A stretch of DNA of 64,000 nt from Mixophyes australis (GCA_036250195.1 JAVHZZ010000003.1:38420335-38484334); one strand, 5' to 3'. Shown: positions 21,216 to 33,192, numbered from the stretch's first letter. The notes: generated from the letters alone by a model not told the origin. Numbers and translations: made by a program.

Positions 21216-22237
21216 CGCTTTCTAAGTAAAAGATAATAGTAAATAAATGTATTCAGAAACACCCCCTATATACCTCTGATGATATATTTTGGAAACAAGA
21301 CATAATAACGGGTATACAGAACGCTGTGAAATATTTCCGCTTACTAAACATAATGTAGTTAGACATATATACTGTAACTCAGCACATGACATTTTCTAAT
21401 TAGTGGTTTAGGTCATCTATTTATTATTTATTAGACCTTATTCCCCAATCTGCAATTAAATGCCCCCCCCCCCCCCTCCCCTTGTTGTTTCCTTTCCATA
21501 AGACAATGCGTAAATATTACAGCTGCGGCTTCCTATTTCTGGACCAGACTGAATCAAGTAGGCAAACTAATGATCGAGCAGCTGAAAGCACAATTATACA
21601 TCACACCGGCTACATGGAAGGACTCTCCGATTCATAAAATGAATGACGACACACAAAAATTCTTTCTGCACCCAGCTAAAGAATACACTACACATCTGTC
21701 TTTATGCTGGCGGAGACTGTGGAACATCCTTCTCACTGATCACCAATGTCATCCTCATAGGAATTCCCAGTAACTTGGGGCACGTGTACAAACATGCGTT
21801 ACTTAGTGTGGCAGAAGAAGCCCTATGCACAAAGAGAAATCAGAAATAGATGCAGAGTTTGGGCATGAAAGAGTTATGTTTTTGCTTAGTTGCTCCTTTT
21901 TTATTTTTTGTTGTTTTCTTACTTTTTCTTGTCTGTTTTCTTTTTTCTTTGCCTTGTTTTGCTCACATACATATTAAAAGAAACAAGCAAAGCAAAAAAA
22001 AAAAAAAAAACAGTACAAAGTTCTACTGAAAAACTCAAAGCATAAAGAAATAGGCATAAATGTACTGCAGGCAAAGGGAACAGATGAAAAAAGAATTTGT
22101 GTGGTTTATTTTTACATTTTCTTTGATGGATATTGTGTTTTGAATTTGAGGGGGGGGACAAAGCATAATAAACAGGGAACCCCAAGCCCAGAAACAAGAT
22201 AGAAAATAAACAAGAAACACAAGTTAAAAAAAAAAAC
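21216..22237. other. Low-copy stretch with homopolymer runs
   Basis: Contains a C run of 14 (21463-21476) and an A run at 21996-22011. No exon or mobile element is recognised. The 113-codon minus frame at 21919-22260 is low complexity (Phe, Leu and Lys rich) and is not taken as coding. Confidence 0.5.
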
Positions 22238-22353
22238 AACAACCACATTCTAGCTGTCAATTTATAGAATGTACTAAATAATTACTAGAATCTGATTGGT
22301 TGCTATAGGCAACATCTCCACTTTTTCAAACTCGCAGCTTGATATATTTACCC
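22238..22353. mobile_element. Palindromic MITE, partial copy
   Basis: It contains 'cattctagctgtcaattt', 'agaatctgattggttgctat' and 'ctccactttttcaaactcgc', the right arm of the 176-bp MITE seen at 8881 and 54044. The outer left arm is missing. Confidence 0.75.
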
Positions 22354-22654
22354 ATGTATGTATAAGATAGGATAAAGTAGGGATCTTGCGGCGACTGCAT
22401 GCGGCAGCCTGGTAAGAACCGCGTGCACTTTGATGGCGAATATAAAACCAGTTGCTCCGACGGCACCAGCTACATGTTACACGCTCCTCTGATAATCAGG
22501 CACAGATGCCATATGCTCCACGTATTATAGGAGACAGTATAAGACTTGTCAATGTAGAGACTGCAGAATTCTGCAACATAATCGCATTGCATGTGGAGCA
22601 CACAGTTTTATTGTACACATCTCCAGGTCTCTTGATTGGTGCTTCTAACTGTAG

Positions 22655-23153
22655 CGGTGATGGGCAACAGGTTGCCCAAGGTCCACATATGGCCCTTCGA
22701 GCCATCACCTTTGGCCCCCAGCTGCTTCCTATATTATTGTAAGATTTGTTTGTTATAGAATGATGTAACCAGGGGCGGACCTAGACTTTTTTAAGGGGTG
22801 TGGATTTAGCATAGCCATGCCTTTCGTTCACTCTGATTGGTTGGACCCTCCTCCTATATTGTTCTATATACTTCCCAACATTTCTGTCCCCAACAGGACA
22901 GGGGACATGGCCACGGCAAAATGGGGGCCTGGTCACATTGGCCACGTTCCCAGTAGCCTGCCTAGCGCTGTAAAGCACTAGACTGCCCATTACATTCCTC
23001 ACGGACGGGACAGAGCCCTAAAATCGGGACTGTTACGCTGAAATCGGGACAGACGGTTTTAACTTATTACTGATTAAGGATAATGAGGGGCCCTTTTGAA
23101 GCTTAGAGGACCGCACCTGAGCGCCCCGAAGTTTATCAGGTTGCCCATCACCG
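22655..23153. mobile_element. hAT element carrying an internal repeat insertion
   Basis: The ends CGGTGATGGGCAAC and TTGCCCATCACCG are inverted. The flanks AACTGTAG (22647-22654) and AACTAGAG (23154-23161) match in 6 of 8 positions. Internally, 22771-23055 is a different repeat with 'ggggcggacctagac' and repeated 'atcgggac' motifs ending near 'gggacagacgg'; removing it would join 'gaatgatgtaacc' to 'ttttaacttattactg', as the relative at 46128 suggests. No transposase frame. Confidence 0.7.
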
Positions 23154-23185
23154 AACTAGAGAGTTCAGGTTCCCTAAATCCATAC

Positions 23186-23335
23186 CTCTCAACATTTGCA
23201 AACAAAAATTGGGACATATAAGCCACACACTCCAATTTGCACAAGCCTTGTCCCATTCACAATCAAATTTGCATGTAGTCACACCCCCATCCTGATAACC
23301 GGACCCCCACAGCCCTCTTTGGGGTCAGACTATGG
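23186..23335 (+). mobile_element. 'CATACCTCTCAACA' repeat fragment
   Basis: It begins 'catacctctcaacatttgc' and runs through 'aaattgggacatataagcca' and 'cacacccccatcctgataac'. This is the same family start as at 11349 and 58745; the right end is not defined. Confidence 0.45.
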
Positions 23336-24440
23336 AATTAAAATAGTCTAAATGGTCTTTATCTTGATTAAAGCGTCAATATTTGTCTTTTACAGTGTAC
23401 ACTACTCGTATACAAGTGTTCCCAGTCCTTTGTGAGGGGGACGAGTGTAGCCACCATCTGAGGCGCTCACCTCTGAAGAAGCTGTAATTTGGCGCCAGCT
23501 CTGCAAATCACACAAGCAGCGGCAATTAATGTGCAATAAATTGTAACAAACTATTACAGGTTTATTGTGGCAAAGCCATTATTGCCAAGTGCATATCAAA
23601 CCACCATTACTGCATGTAATTACTGCAGCTTTCATTGAGAACGCTCAGTACTGTTATATTCAGCAGAAACCCTCGTGCTAAGAATCGGAGTTAGGAAAAT
23701 ATTAACCATTTAACACATGAAAGTACGTACTGGGGTTCCTTTTCTCATAACTGGTTCTAAACTGCTGCTGTCAAGCCTGGCTGGAAGGAATTGTGTAAGA
23801 TTTTAGATTAGCAGGAAAAAGTGTCGGTGTCTCTTCAAATTTGCATAATTACAAGTTTGAAAAATTAAACTAGCCGGACAGTTGTTAATGCAGTTGATTG
23901 GTCCAACCACAGCGGCCATCCAATAAACCGCTCACTACAGCCAGTGCACATTATACAGCAACCAATCAGATATTTGCTTTGTCTAACCTGTACTAAATGG
24001 AAGCTAAATGCTGATTGGTCGCTATGGGTTAGCAAGCATGGTCATTTTTAGACCCTGTCAATTATATACGCATTACAGTGCCGTACATATGAAAGGGATC
24101 AGCACTGAGTTCAGGGCTGGCTAATTCTCATTGTGTGCATATACTTTGCCTTCCAGGGAAGTGCATGGCTGTTTGGTTCAAAGACTAAATATAATTATGT
24201 TGAAAATAAACGCAGATGCATGTAAATTACATTTCAAGCTCTGATTAAATTGCTTTTATTTATTCTGTTTGTTATGCTCCTGTTTCCCAGCAGTAGAAGC
24301 TGTGTGTCACAATAAGTCCTTAGGTCACAATACTACATTATTTGACCAATTCAGACTGACAGGGCTAGTTGGTTAAGACGGCCAATACATCTTATAAACT
24401 GGTTTGTCGTGATTTTAAAATTAAATAAATGCTGCGTCCC
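23336..24440. other. Low-copy stretch
   Basis: Repeat-free apart from a possible short inverted pair near 23935-24030 ('caaccaatcagat' and 'ctgattggtcgctat'). 23540-23740 has conserved-element-like composition, which I cannot test here. Confidence 0.45.
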
Positions 24441-24446
24441 AGCTGT

Positions 24447-24660
24447 TTTGTGCCTCATACATGAAGCCTAGCGGAGGCAGCCATTTTGTGAGCTGAAGCA
24501 TTATCTATGAGACGGTAGCCTGTCGATTCACCAGTACAATCAATGCAATACAGTAACACAACGAACCACTTTGTGCCTCAGTGATGTCACTGGTTCTAAG
24601 AAAACTGATAGGCTGCATTCCCATGAACATTCAGCCAATATGGCTGTCTCCATGTTGTGC
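24447..24660. repeat. Dispersed repeat, 'agccattttgtg / cagtgatgtcactggttct'
   Basis: It contains 'ggaggcagccattttgtgag' and 'cctcagtgatgtcactggtt', then 'gataggctgcattcc'. These motifs recur in the same order at 34.9 and 60.3 kb and in part at 0.55, 4.0 and 61.85 kb, so this is an abundant family in this genome. Confidence 0.6.
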
Positions 24661-24681
24661 AAGTTACAGCAGTTTAAGTGG

Positions 24682-25016
24682 GCAGCACAGTGGTTAAGTG
24701 GTTAGCACTTCTGCCTCAGAGCACTGGGGTCATGAGTTGGATTCCCGGCCATGGCCTTATCTGTGTGAAGTTTGTATGTTCTCCCCGTGTTTGTGTGGGT
24801 CTCCTCCGGGCACTCCGGTTTCCTCCCACACTCCAAAAACATACTGGTAGGTTAATTGGCGGCTATCAAATTGACCCTAGTCTCCCTCTCTGTCTGTGTG
24901 TGTGTGTGTTAGGGAATTTAGACTGTAAGCTCCAATGGGACAGGGACTGATGTGAGTGAGTTCTCTGTACAGCGCTGCGGAAATAGTGGTGCTATATAAA
25001 TAGCTGCTGATGATGA
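24682..25016 (+). mobile_element. tRNA-L2 SINE, full length
   Basis: The head 'gcagcacagtggttaagtgg' has an A-box-like TGGTTAAGTGG and a B-box-like 'gagttggattccc'. The body contains 'gtatgttctccccgtgtttg' and 'ctccggtttcctcccacact', a TG microsatellite (24896-24909), and the end 'tggtgctatataaatagctg' with a 'gatgatga' tail. Structure as for the copy at 14252, opposite strand. No clear target duplication found. Confidence 0.9.
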
Positions 25017-25984
25017 ATGTCATAACGGGCACTTTGTTTTTCCTGGTTCTGGCTTTATACAAGTTGGGCCCAAAAGGAAGCATCAAGATTTGGGCCCCTA
25101 TTATTGGAAATGTACATAAAAGTAGTGCTGAAAACGAACAACTTTGCACAGATGATAACAAGGCTTTAGTGAAAAAATAAAAAGGATGACAGAATGATAA
25201 ATCAATGCATTCAGCAAAAGTTGCAGAAAGGAATGTACAACCAGAAAAATTTAAAATGTCTGAAGGTGCAAAACTCCTTTAAGTAAATCCAGACTGGTGC
25301 CTGTTAGTTAGCATCACCAAAACTTAATTTCTCCCCATGTGATGAAGATTTTTATTTTACTAATAAATCCCGGTCTGATCAGTGTCCTGGTATCACAATG
25401 ATATATCATAGTAATATACTGAGAATCAGCCAGGCGTTGAATTGATTTTGTGCATTCTGGTTGAAACACACAACTTTAAATCTATTCCGCCCAATCATAT
25501 ATGTACCGATCATAAATCATCAATCATATATGCCATAAACCATCACACATGATATAGTAACATATAAAATAAAGTCATCACCGTATGTTTGCTGTTAAAG
25601 ACCCATCCTCGTTATTCATTCATGTTAAATAAGCAATGCAAAGAAAATGATCTAAATAGATAATTAATGACACGTAGCGAAGATCCATTAATGTTGTGGT
25701 ACAAGCTTCAAATGAGATGTTGTTTCGATTTAATTGCATTCTTTCCATTACACTATTAAAGGCTATCTACACTATTTTGTTTGTATTGTATAACCCCTTG
25801 TAATTGTATAAGCTAAATTACATTTACACAATGGTTATAACAAACAATCATTGACACTCATGTACAGTAGTGCTGTATGGGGATGTAAAGTGTCCACCTT
25901 CTGCTAGTCTATTTTACCTAATAAGAAACATTTCATTTACATAGTGGCCCCTAGGATAGTAACACCCAGGATCACTGTATAAAC
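25017..25984. other. Low-copy non-coding stretch
   Basis: No recognised element or exon. Short 'atcatatatg' repeats occur near 25494-25555. Confidence 0.45.
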
Positions 25985-27135
25985 CACTCCTGTATGGGGA
26001 GGAAGGGAAAGCAGAGAAAAGATGGGAAAGGGAAAGATATGGAAAAAAGGAAAGAAGAATACAATGTAAGGAGAGAAGGGATGGGAAGAGATGGAAAGAA
26101 GGGAAGGGGAATAAACTATAATGAACGGATGATGGAAAGGGAAAGAAAGTAAAGAAGGAATAATTAAGTAAAGGGGATGATGGGAAGGTCAAGAAATGGA
26201 AGAAGAGAGAAGGGGAACACAATATAAGGAAAGAAGGGACGGGAGGGAAGACGTGGAAAGAAAGGAAGGGGAATACAATGTGAGAAATAAGTTATGGGAA
26301 GGGAAAGAGATGGAAAGAAGGTAAGATAGCACAATGTAAGGACAGAAGGGATGGAAGGGAAGACATAGAAAGAACAGAAGGGAAATACAATCTAAGGAAA
26401 GAAGGGATAGGAGGGAAGACATGGAAAGAGGGGATGGGAAGGAAGACATGGAAAGAAGTCAAAGGGAATACAATGTAAGGAAAGAATGGATGGAAAGGGA
26501 AAGATATGGAAAGAAGGGAAGGGATCACAATGTAAGGAAAGAAGGGATGGAAGGGAAGACATGAAAAGAAAGGAAAGGGAATACAATGTGAGAAATAAGG
26601 GATGGGAAGGGAAAGGGGTGGAAAGAAGGGAAGATAACACAAAGTAAAGAAAGAAGGGGCGGAAGGGAACACATATAAAGAAGGCAAGGGGAATACAAAC
26701 TAAGGAAAGAAGGGATGAGAAGGGAAAGAGATGGAAAGAAAGGAAGGGATCACAATGTAAGCAAAAAAGGGATGGGAGGGAAGGGAAGACATGAAAAGAA
26801 GGGAAGGGGAATACAATCTAAGTAAAGAAGGGATGGGAAGGGAAAGAGATGGAAAGGACAGAAGGAAATACAATGTAAGAATTGAAGGGATGGGAAGGGA
26901 AAGAGATGGAAAGATGGGAAGGGGAATACAATGTAAGGAAAGAAAGGATAGGAGGGAATACATGGAAAGAGGGGATGGGAAGGAAGAAAGAAGTCAAGGG
27001 GAATACAATGTAAGGAAAGAATGGATGGGAAGGGAAAAAAGGTGAATGGAAAGTAAAGAAGGGTTAGTTAAGTGAAGGTAAGACCAGGAAACGTAAAAAG
27101 AGGTTAAAAAAGTAAGGGAAATAAATGAAAGTGAA
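25985..27135. repeat. Purine-rich tandem tract, roughly 60-bp imperfect units
   Basis: About 1.1 kb of almost pure A/G on the plus strand. Repeated words include 'gaatacaatgtaaggaaaga', 'agggatgggaagggaaagag' and 'gaagacatggaaagaa'. Long Pro/Ser/Leu/Phe frames on the minus strand are a by-product of the pyrimidine strand. Such homopurine mirror-like tracts can form triplex DNA and hinder replication; that is general knowledge and has not been shown here. Confidence 0.95.
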
Positions 27136-27719
27136 GAAAAATAAAAGATCCACAAGAGCTGCAAACAATTTAATAAACGGATTTGAAAGAAAATGACCAG
27201 ATACTACACAAGAGTACATTTATATTTAAATCCCATTTTATATCTCACTTCAATGGTATAAAGCTTTTTTCCCTGAGAAAATGCACAAATCTTTCAGCTG
27301 GTCTAATGTGATATAAAAATGAGTGGTTATGCAGTAATTGCTACTTTGGGGAATGAGCAGCAAATAGATAAATGCTTCCCATATAAACTATTATTCTAGA
27401 GTGAATTACTTGTGCCTAAACATTAGCCGTATTGAGCCTATTGAGCACAGTGGTTTAACTCCCTCTGGTGACGTAGAGAGACCACCGGACTGTCCAAACC
27501 CCAGCTACTCTGCCCTTCTCTAGCTCTCATCACTGAACAGGAAAACCCTCTGTACCCGAGAGTCTCGTTACTATATATAATTTATGGGTGCACATAAAAC
27601 ATTGGCAGTTCATTAGTTCATAAACAGCACAATGAAATGGGAGAATAAAATCTTTGAGACAATGCTTAATTCATGATTAAGTGGCTGAAATATTTCACAA
27701 ATTCATTACCATCGTATCA
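27136..27719. other. Low-copy non-coding stretch
   Basis: Purine bias fades by 27150. Nothing recognised; a 'tatatataatttatg' segment near 27573 is not linked to any start site. Confidence 0.4.
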
Positions 27720-27803
27720 CAGATCACATAGAGCAGCCAGAAGAGGACAGAGGAGAACACAGCTGGAGGGATCTTATAGGATCAGTGGATCTGCCAGACG
27801 CCA
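27720..27803 (+). other. Possible non-coding first exon edge
   Basis: A purine-rich segment ('gcagccagaagaggacagag') ends at 'gacgccag|gtaaat' (junction at 27803/27804), a good donor consensus. No start codon frame or upstream promoter is convincing. A 5' untranslated exon is possible, but a chance match is more likely. Confidence 0.12.
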
Positions 27804-27859
27804 GGTAAATAGAATTGTTTTATTTAATGCCCAAAATTAATTTGTTTCTTTTTTATTAT

Positions 27860-28030
27860 TTTATTCTTATTAGATTTTATTTATAATGTGCCACAAAACA
27901 TCTGCAGCGCAGTACATGAAATTGATAAAAGTATACAAAACACAGACAGCAAAGATCCATAACACATTACATGAAAAAAAATAATACAAAGACCAGACAT
28001 CTACTAATTAACAAATTACACACAGATAAC
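27860..28030 (-). mobile_element. LINE-like 3' tail fragment
   Basis: 'gattttatttataatgtgcc' followed by 'acaaaacatctgcagcgcag' is the complement of a CR1/L2-style end (GCGCTGCAGATGTTTTGTGGCA then TATAAATAA). The rest of the element is not visible. Confidence 0.5.
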
Positions 28031-28145
28031 TTTGTAAGAATGCAGATTACGGTATTACAGGACAGTGAGTGAGAGTGATGGTAATGTCCAACGTGAAATA
28101 GGCCTGGGCTCAAGAAGAGTGGGTTAGGGACACAGGAGTAGTAGA

Positions 28146-28207
28146 AGACAGGGGCAGGCAGAGCTGAGGGGCAGGCAGGGCTGAGGGGCAGGCAGGGCTG
28201 AGGGGCA
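28146..28207 (+). repeat. Tandem 17-bp repeat
   Basis: 'aggggcaggcagggctg' is repeated about three times, with a diverged first unit, directly before a C run at 28216-28228. Confidence 0.85.
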
Positions 28208-28362
28208 TCTGCCAAGCCCCCCCCCCCCGGGCCAGTCCCTGGGCCACATGCATTTTATTCCTTTAAAATAGGCTGCTGAGTCCAGTCTTGCGCCCTGGGC
28301 TAAAGCTTGCCAGCCCTCCCCTGGTAGAAAAAGAACACAAGGAAATAGGGCTCTGAGAACTT

Positions 28363-28823
28363 GGGGCCTGATTCATTAAAGAAAGTTAAGCAAAAAATTG
28401 AGTAAGTTTTCTGGACAAAACCATATTACAATGCAAGGGGTGCAAATTAGTTTATTGTTTTGCACAAAAGGAAAATACTGGCTGTTTTTTCATGTAGCAC
28501 ACAAATACTGGATAGCTTATTTGTACACTGAAATTTAAAGTTGATCTAGTCCAGTGTTGGCTAACCTGTGGCACTCCAGGTATTGTGAAACTACAAGTCC
28601 CAGCATACCCTTCCAGCAATAAGCTGCTATATATTGGCAAAGCATGCTGGGGCTTGTAGTTTCAAAACACCTGGAGTGTCACAGGTTAGCCAACACTGAT
28701 CTAGGACATGCTCTACCCCAACTATAAATTCCTCCACATTGTAAATTTACCTCCCCCTCCAATGCAACATGGTTTTGCCTTACTTATTTACTTTTGCTTA
28801 ACTTTCCTTAAGTAATCAGACCC
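28363..28823 (+). mobile_element. MITE, 'GGGGCCTGATTCATTAA' family, interrupted copy
   Basis: Same family as 20225-20542: left end 'ggggcctgattcattaaa', shared 'ggctgttttttcatgtagca', 'cctccccctccaatgcaaca' and right end 'ccttaagtaatcagaccc'. The sequence is split at 'ttgatctag' by the hAT at 28552. Without the insert it is about 306 bp, close to the 318 bp of the uninterrupted copy. Confidence 0.85.
28552..28698. mobile_element. Palindromic hAT MITE nested in another MITE
   Basis: 147 bp with ends CAGTGTTGGCTAACC and GGTTAGCCAACACTG and long arms ('gtgaaactacaagtcccagc' against 'gctggggcttgtagtttcaa'). The flanks ATCTAGTC (28544-28551) and ATCTAGGA (28699-28706) match in 6 of 8 positions. 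The empty site ATCTAGGA is intact in the related MITE near 20406. The size, ends and duplication fit hAT. Confidence 0.9.
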
Positions 28824-29243
28824 TTACATTCTAAAATAGAAGACGACATATGGAATTATCCTTTAAACACTGTGTTCAGCTAAATGACTTTTGCTGTATG
28901 TTTTCCAACCTTAAGTAAATAAAAAAATAAATGTTTATCAGTTAAACAAGAAAAGATATGCATCAGTTAAAATAAAAAATCTAATACTATAACTACAGAT
29001 TCTACCGGCACAATTATGGATTCTGCACCGTACACACCCAAATAGAGTAGCACCAGACTGCAATAAACCTAAAAGTTATATCAAGAGGTTAGAAACAGGC
29101 GCTTCCCAACAATAGAGAGAACAGTGCTTTTCAATGTAGCAGAAGTAACGGATGGGATTACTGATACTGCTACATTGGATTTTAGTTTCATGTTATATTC
29201 TATTCTGTCGAGGTGAGTGTAATACCTAAATTCTTTCACCTTA
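28824..29243. other. Low-copy non-coding stretch
   Basis: Nothing recognised beyond A-rich runs near 28916-28980. Confidence 0.4.
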
Positions 29244-29251
29244 ATTTATGG

Positions 29252-29795
29252 CATACTTGCCAACTTTTCCTCGTTGGCTTCAGGGAGATCGCGGGGAGGA
29301 GACGGGGCTTGACAAATCGAATCATTTTGGCCCTAAAATGACGCAATATTTGCATCATTAAGCCCCGCCCCTGCCACTTATCTATTGCGGCGGCAAAAAC
29401 CGGGAGGTTGCCATGCTCTCCCGGGAGGTCTCCTAGAAATGCGGGAGTCTACCGGACATTCCGGGAGAGTAGGCAACTATGCGTTAAAGAAAGGAATGAA
29501 TCTCTAGAGACTGAAGTGTCTTTTACATTTCTGTCTCCATTACTGAAGTCATGTTGTCTTACCTGTCAGTCTTTGATTAAATCTTGGTCTCCATGAAAAT
29601 GGCCACCTCCATAGGCATCAATACATGGACATAGGACACAATTTCTGAACTGTGTCATTATTGCACAGATGGAGAAGCCAAACATGTCTTGTACTGGCTC
29701 AGCATCAGGGAGAATGCCAGACTCTTTAGGGAGGGAGGGAGATCACCCCTATTTCAGGGAGTCTCCCTGACATTCAGGGAGAGTTGGCAAGTATG
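29252..29795. mobile_element. hAT-type element, 'CATACTTGCC' family, 544 bp
   Basis: The ends are CATACTTGCCAACTTTTCC and GAGTTGGCAAGTATG. The perfect 8-bp repeat ATTTATGG flanks it at 29244-29251 and 29796-29803. Inside it are a GC-rich 'ccgggaggtctcc' section and a section with 'atcttggtctccatgaaaat' and 'gtcttgtactggctcagcat'. The copy at 55454 is closely similar across its length. No transposase is encoded, so mobilisation would need an enzyme made elsewhere. Confidence 0.9.
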
Positions 29796-29803
29796 ATTTA
29801 TGG

Positions 29804-32593
29804 GTAGAGAGAAGACACTAGTTGCTAAATACGCAGCAGGAGAACCACTGAGCCTTGTTCTGTAGAGCAGTGCAAGTATGAGATTTCATTCTGCACAGCA
29901 TGATTACTGAACTGAGAGAGAAAGATAGAGAGAGGTGGAGAAGTCACGTGTTTAGAGCCGATCCGTGTTTTGCGTAAGGGTGCGCAGCACTTTCACCCTT
30001 CCATTTAGCACCAGGTCCGAGCTGGTGGTGATCGGGTATCGTTCTATACATTTAATGGGTTGAATACTGCGCCTATCAGATGCACTTCAGCGGATATGCC
30101 TAGGTGCATTCTGCCCAATGTGTTTTTTTTGGTATGCAGATGAGGTCCTCTGTATGTAGCACACAAGTTGTGTTTGTGAAAGGGGTCGTAAAGCCCTCGA
30201 CTACAACCTCTAAACCCCTTTGTCCTCAACACACAGCGATGTCATGTTTTCATACACTTTAGAATTACAAACAAAAAGTCTCACACTCGCTGTATCAGTT
30301 GCTCTCTCCTAGTATTACGCTGAGATCAGCCTCAGTTCTTTTAAACTTTCGCACAGCAGGCATTTAGAAGGATCGAATCTGCGCACATTTGCTGTGCTCA
30401 AAAACTTAAAAGCAGGAAAGCAGCACTGAAAAAAATGTTTACAAATGCCTGGTATTTTGGTTCTTGGATTTTAACACATTCATTGCCAGGGTCCTTGCCA
30501 AAACTGCACCTCTGAAAGCTCTGCAATTTACTGCATTTTCAAGTTGCAATTATTTTACAATTTACAATTTTTTTTTCACTGCCCAAACTAGCAGTTACTG
30601 ACAGCTAGGAAGTGTATCTTTGCAGAAATGTACAGTGTAAACTAATTTTTTCATACACAGTGATGTCACAGCAACTCAAATGACTGCAGTCTTGACATTT
30701 ATGAAGATGCAAACACGCAGTGCAAATGTTATTTTGTGAGGTTACACACATACTTTTGCACAAATGCACCTGTGTGGGGGGGGGGGGGATTTGCATTTCT
30801 GGCTAAAACATCATTTTATTATGCAGGAAAGGGTTATTTCAATGAAATTAAGGGCTAGAAAGGATGCAAGTAGGGGAGCATCCCCTGCTTTTCAGGAGGG
30901 TGTACAGCCTTTTTATCACTGCAAAAGGTACCACCTCTGGCATACCTTCTTACTCTCCCAAAAATATCTGTAGACTTTCAAATTCTATTTCTTGTGTAGT
31001 AGGTGTAGCCTTGACACAATTCGCACTATTAGACCCTGCCTCTACTGTGAAGGCTCAAAAGGTAGGCAAAAAGTAGGTTCAAAATGTAGGCATCAGGCCA
31101 TCTCTATACTTTAATGGAAAGCATTTTGCACTGTCCAGGTACACTTAGGCACAGAAGCGCATTTCTAGGTGGATTTTTCCCAACAATGTAAAACAAAGCT
31201 TTAACCATGCGAGCATGCCACAAGTGATGAATGCAGTCCTGAAGTCGCCCCCATCCCCGCTCATGATTAATTTAATACCTACATTTAGCTAAACTGAGCA
31301 TTAATTTAGGAGAAAAATATAAACATTAAAATTAGCAAAAAGGCCCTGGTCCTAAGACATCATAGGTTGGATTGACTAACCTGGCAGCCTGCGGAAGCTA
31401 TGAAAAATATGTATATTAAATCTTCACTTGTCAAATAAAATACAGTCTGCATCTGGAATTGTAGCTAAAAAAAGTAATACATAAGAACGGCTTACACTCT
31501 ATATGTAAATACTTCCAGCCTTTCAGAATGAAAAGTGTTTAAATTGAAGCCTAACATGATAGCAATAATAATAATAATAAAAAAAGGCTTGGTGCCAGGC
31601 ACTGTTGATATTAGAAATACATTATGCTCACCCCGGTTTCTTTGTCGCTCAGAGAATGGGGAACTAAGCACTGACAGTGAGGATTTGTACGCTCAGATGC
31701 CCTGTTTACATGTGAAAGAAAAATATATAAAAAAAAATAAATAACAATAAAAGGAACATCTGGTACAGCAAGACGATTTACATAGAAATAAAGCTGGATT
31801 AATGTTCCGGAAATGCCTTTAATGTTAAGTCTGGAAAGAAGGCAGGTAGATATGAATAAAAATGGAAATCGTGAAAGAAGTAGAGTCGTATCCAAATCAT
31901 GGTCCTGTGGGCAAAGACAGATCATTTCTGCACTGGGGGCTACATAAATGAATCTCGCAGTAACTCTACTCTAATCCACAATCTTAACATGCGCCCGTCA
32001 TCAGGCAGACATTTATTACCTGAGCCAATTGATAACAGACCCTAAAACCATAATGAACTGATGAGCTACAGTCTAGCGGGGGGCTATTCGATTCGAAAAA
32101 GCGAGCAATACTTTGCTTCATCCTATTCAATTGCGCCTTTAGTCACTCTCTCTAAAGGACTTTTTCGCACCGCTATAACTTCCCTACGCAAAGTATAGGG
32201 AATGTGCAAAAAGACCTGTTCAATTCATTGCACATAGAACGTTCTCACGCACACAATGTATATTTATAATCTGAATCTTTTCACCGCATCGAGTGTGATC
32301 AGCAGATTCAGTGATGGTGGGATTAAGGCGCAGATATCCCCTTGCAGAGGGTAACGCCATTTATGCCACCAATAGTGGGAATTGCCTGGTGGAATGGTGC
32401 TTGTTCTTTCTATATGCATTCACTAATGGGAATGATGGCACTTCAAACAGCTTGGCCACACTAAGCGGAACTCTCCATTAGCCGCCAGCCAAGAGTTTTC
32501 CCACGCTGACGGCTTGGGAATTATCTGAGTGGTGAAGTTCGCTCTAGGTCACAGTCATTATAGGCGCTTGTAGCGAGTGTTTGTGTTGTGTTC
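29804..32593. other. Low-copy stretch with decayed repeats
   Basis: 31100-31330 contains 'agaagcgcatttctaggtgg' and 'gattaatttaatacctac', a family seen again at 47.58 kb. 30775-30789 is a G run. 32090-32260 ('ggggggctattcgattcg', 'ttcaattcattgcac') looks like an old DNA element. No exon is convincing. Confidence 0.4.
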
Positions 32594-32642
32594 AGCACGG
32601 TGGCTTAGTGGTTAGCACTTCTGCCTCCCAGCACTGGGGTCA
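32594..32642 (+). mobile_element. tRNA-L2 SINE head fragment
   Basis: 'cagcacggtggcttagtggt' with A-box TGGCTTAGTGG continues to 'cagcactggggtcatt' and stops abruptly before the B-box and body. Only about 49 bp remain. Confidence 0.8.
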
Positions 32643-33044
32643 TTCTGGTCTGTATTTGGCATGCAGCATTCTCACGTGAATGCGCTTCAACCAGAAAGAC
32701 TTGTAAAATTGTAAATCAGTGACAATTGAAGCCACGTTACAGGAGTCCTTTTTCCAGTCAAGGATATGTAACATTCTGCTGAGAGGCTGACTCCATTTAG
32801 GAAAAATTATATTACTTACTAACATCTCTCTGAAAGACGTTATTTTATGTCTATCTTTAGTATTATCTTAAATATGAACTAAAATGAAAACATGCCCATA
32901 AAGCCAAATACATGAAAGTGTCCTCATTTTAGTGTCAATCCTTTAGTTAAATTAAAATCAGCTTCAGTAGATGTAATTTAAAGGATAACGCCACTTTCAT
33001 ATGGTTTTCTATAGAATTTATTTACTATCTTTAACCATTTCTCA

Positions 33045-33192
33045 GGCCCGGCCAACCTGCGGCTCTCCAGCTTGTTGTGAAACTACAAGCCCCAGCATGC
33101 TCTGCCAGTAGATAGCATGCTGATAGCTGGCAGGGCATGATGGGACTTGTAGTTTCACAACACCTGGAGAGCCTTAGGTTGGCCAGGCCTTA
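33045..33192. mobile_element. Palindromic hAT MITE
   Basis: The ends are 'caggcccggccaacctgcgg' and 'ttaggttggccaggcct', with arms 'tgtgaaactacaagccccag' against 'gggacttgtagtttcacaac'. It shares arm sequence with the nested MITE at 28552 but has different ends, so it is a related subfamily. The flanking 'catttct' and 'catttcc' segments may be an old target duplication. Confidence 0.8.

Noticed and set aside
21919..22260. 113-codon minus-strand frame
   Set aside because: Low-complexity Phe/Leu/Lys composition from A/T-rich DNA and homopolymers; its right end overlaps a MITE.
24682..24760. tRNA gene
   Set aside because: The A- and B-box-like motifs belong to the head of a SINE found in several copies; no cloverleaf with an intact acceptor stem is apparent.
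26292..26687. 131-codon minus-strand frame rich in Phe, Pro, Ser and Leu
   Set aside because: It is the translation of the pyrimidine strand of a purine-rich tandem tract.
27720..27803. Transcription start and first exon
   Set aside because: Only a donor-like site supports it. There is no clear promoter, start codon or downstream exon; kept as a very low-confidence entry.
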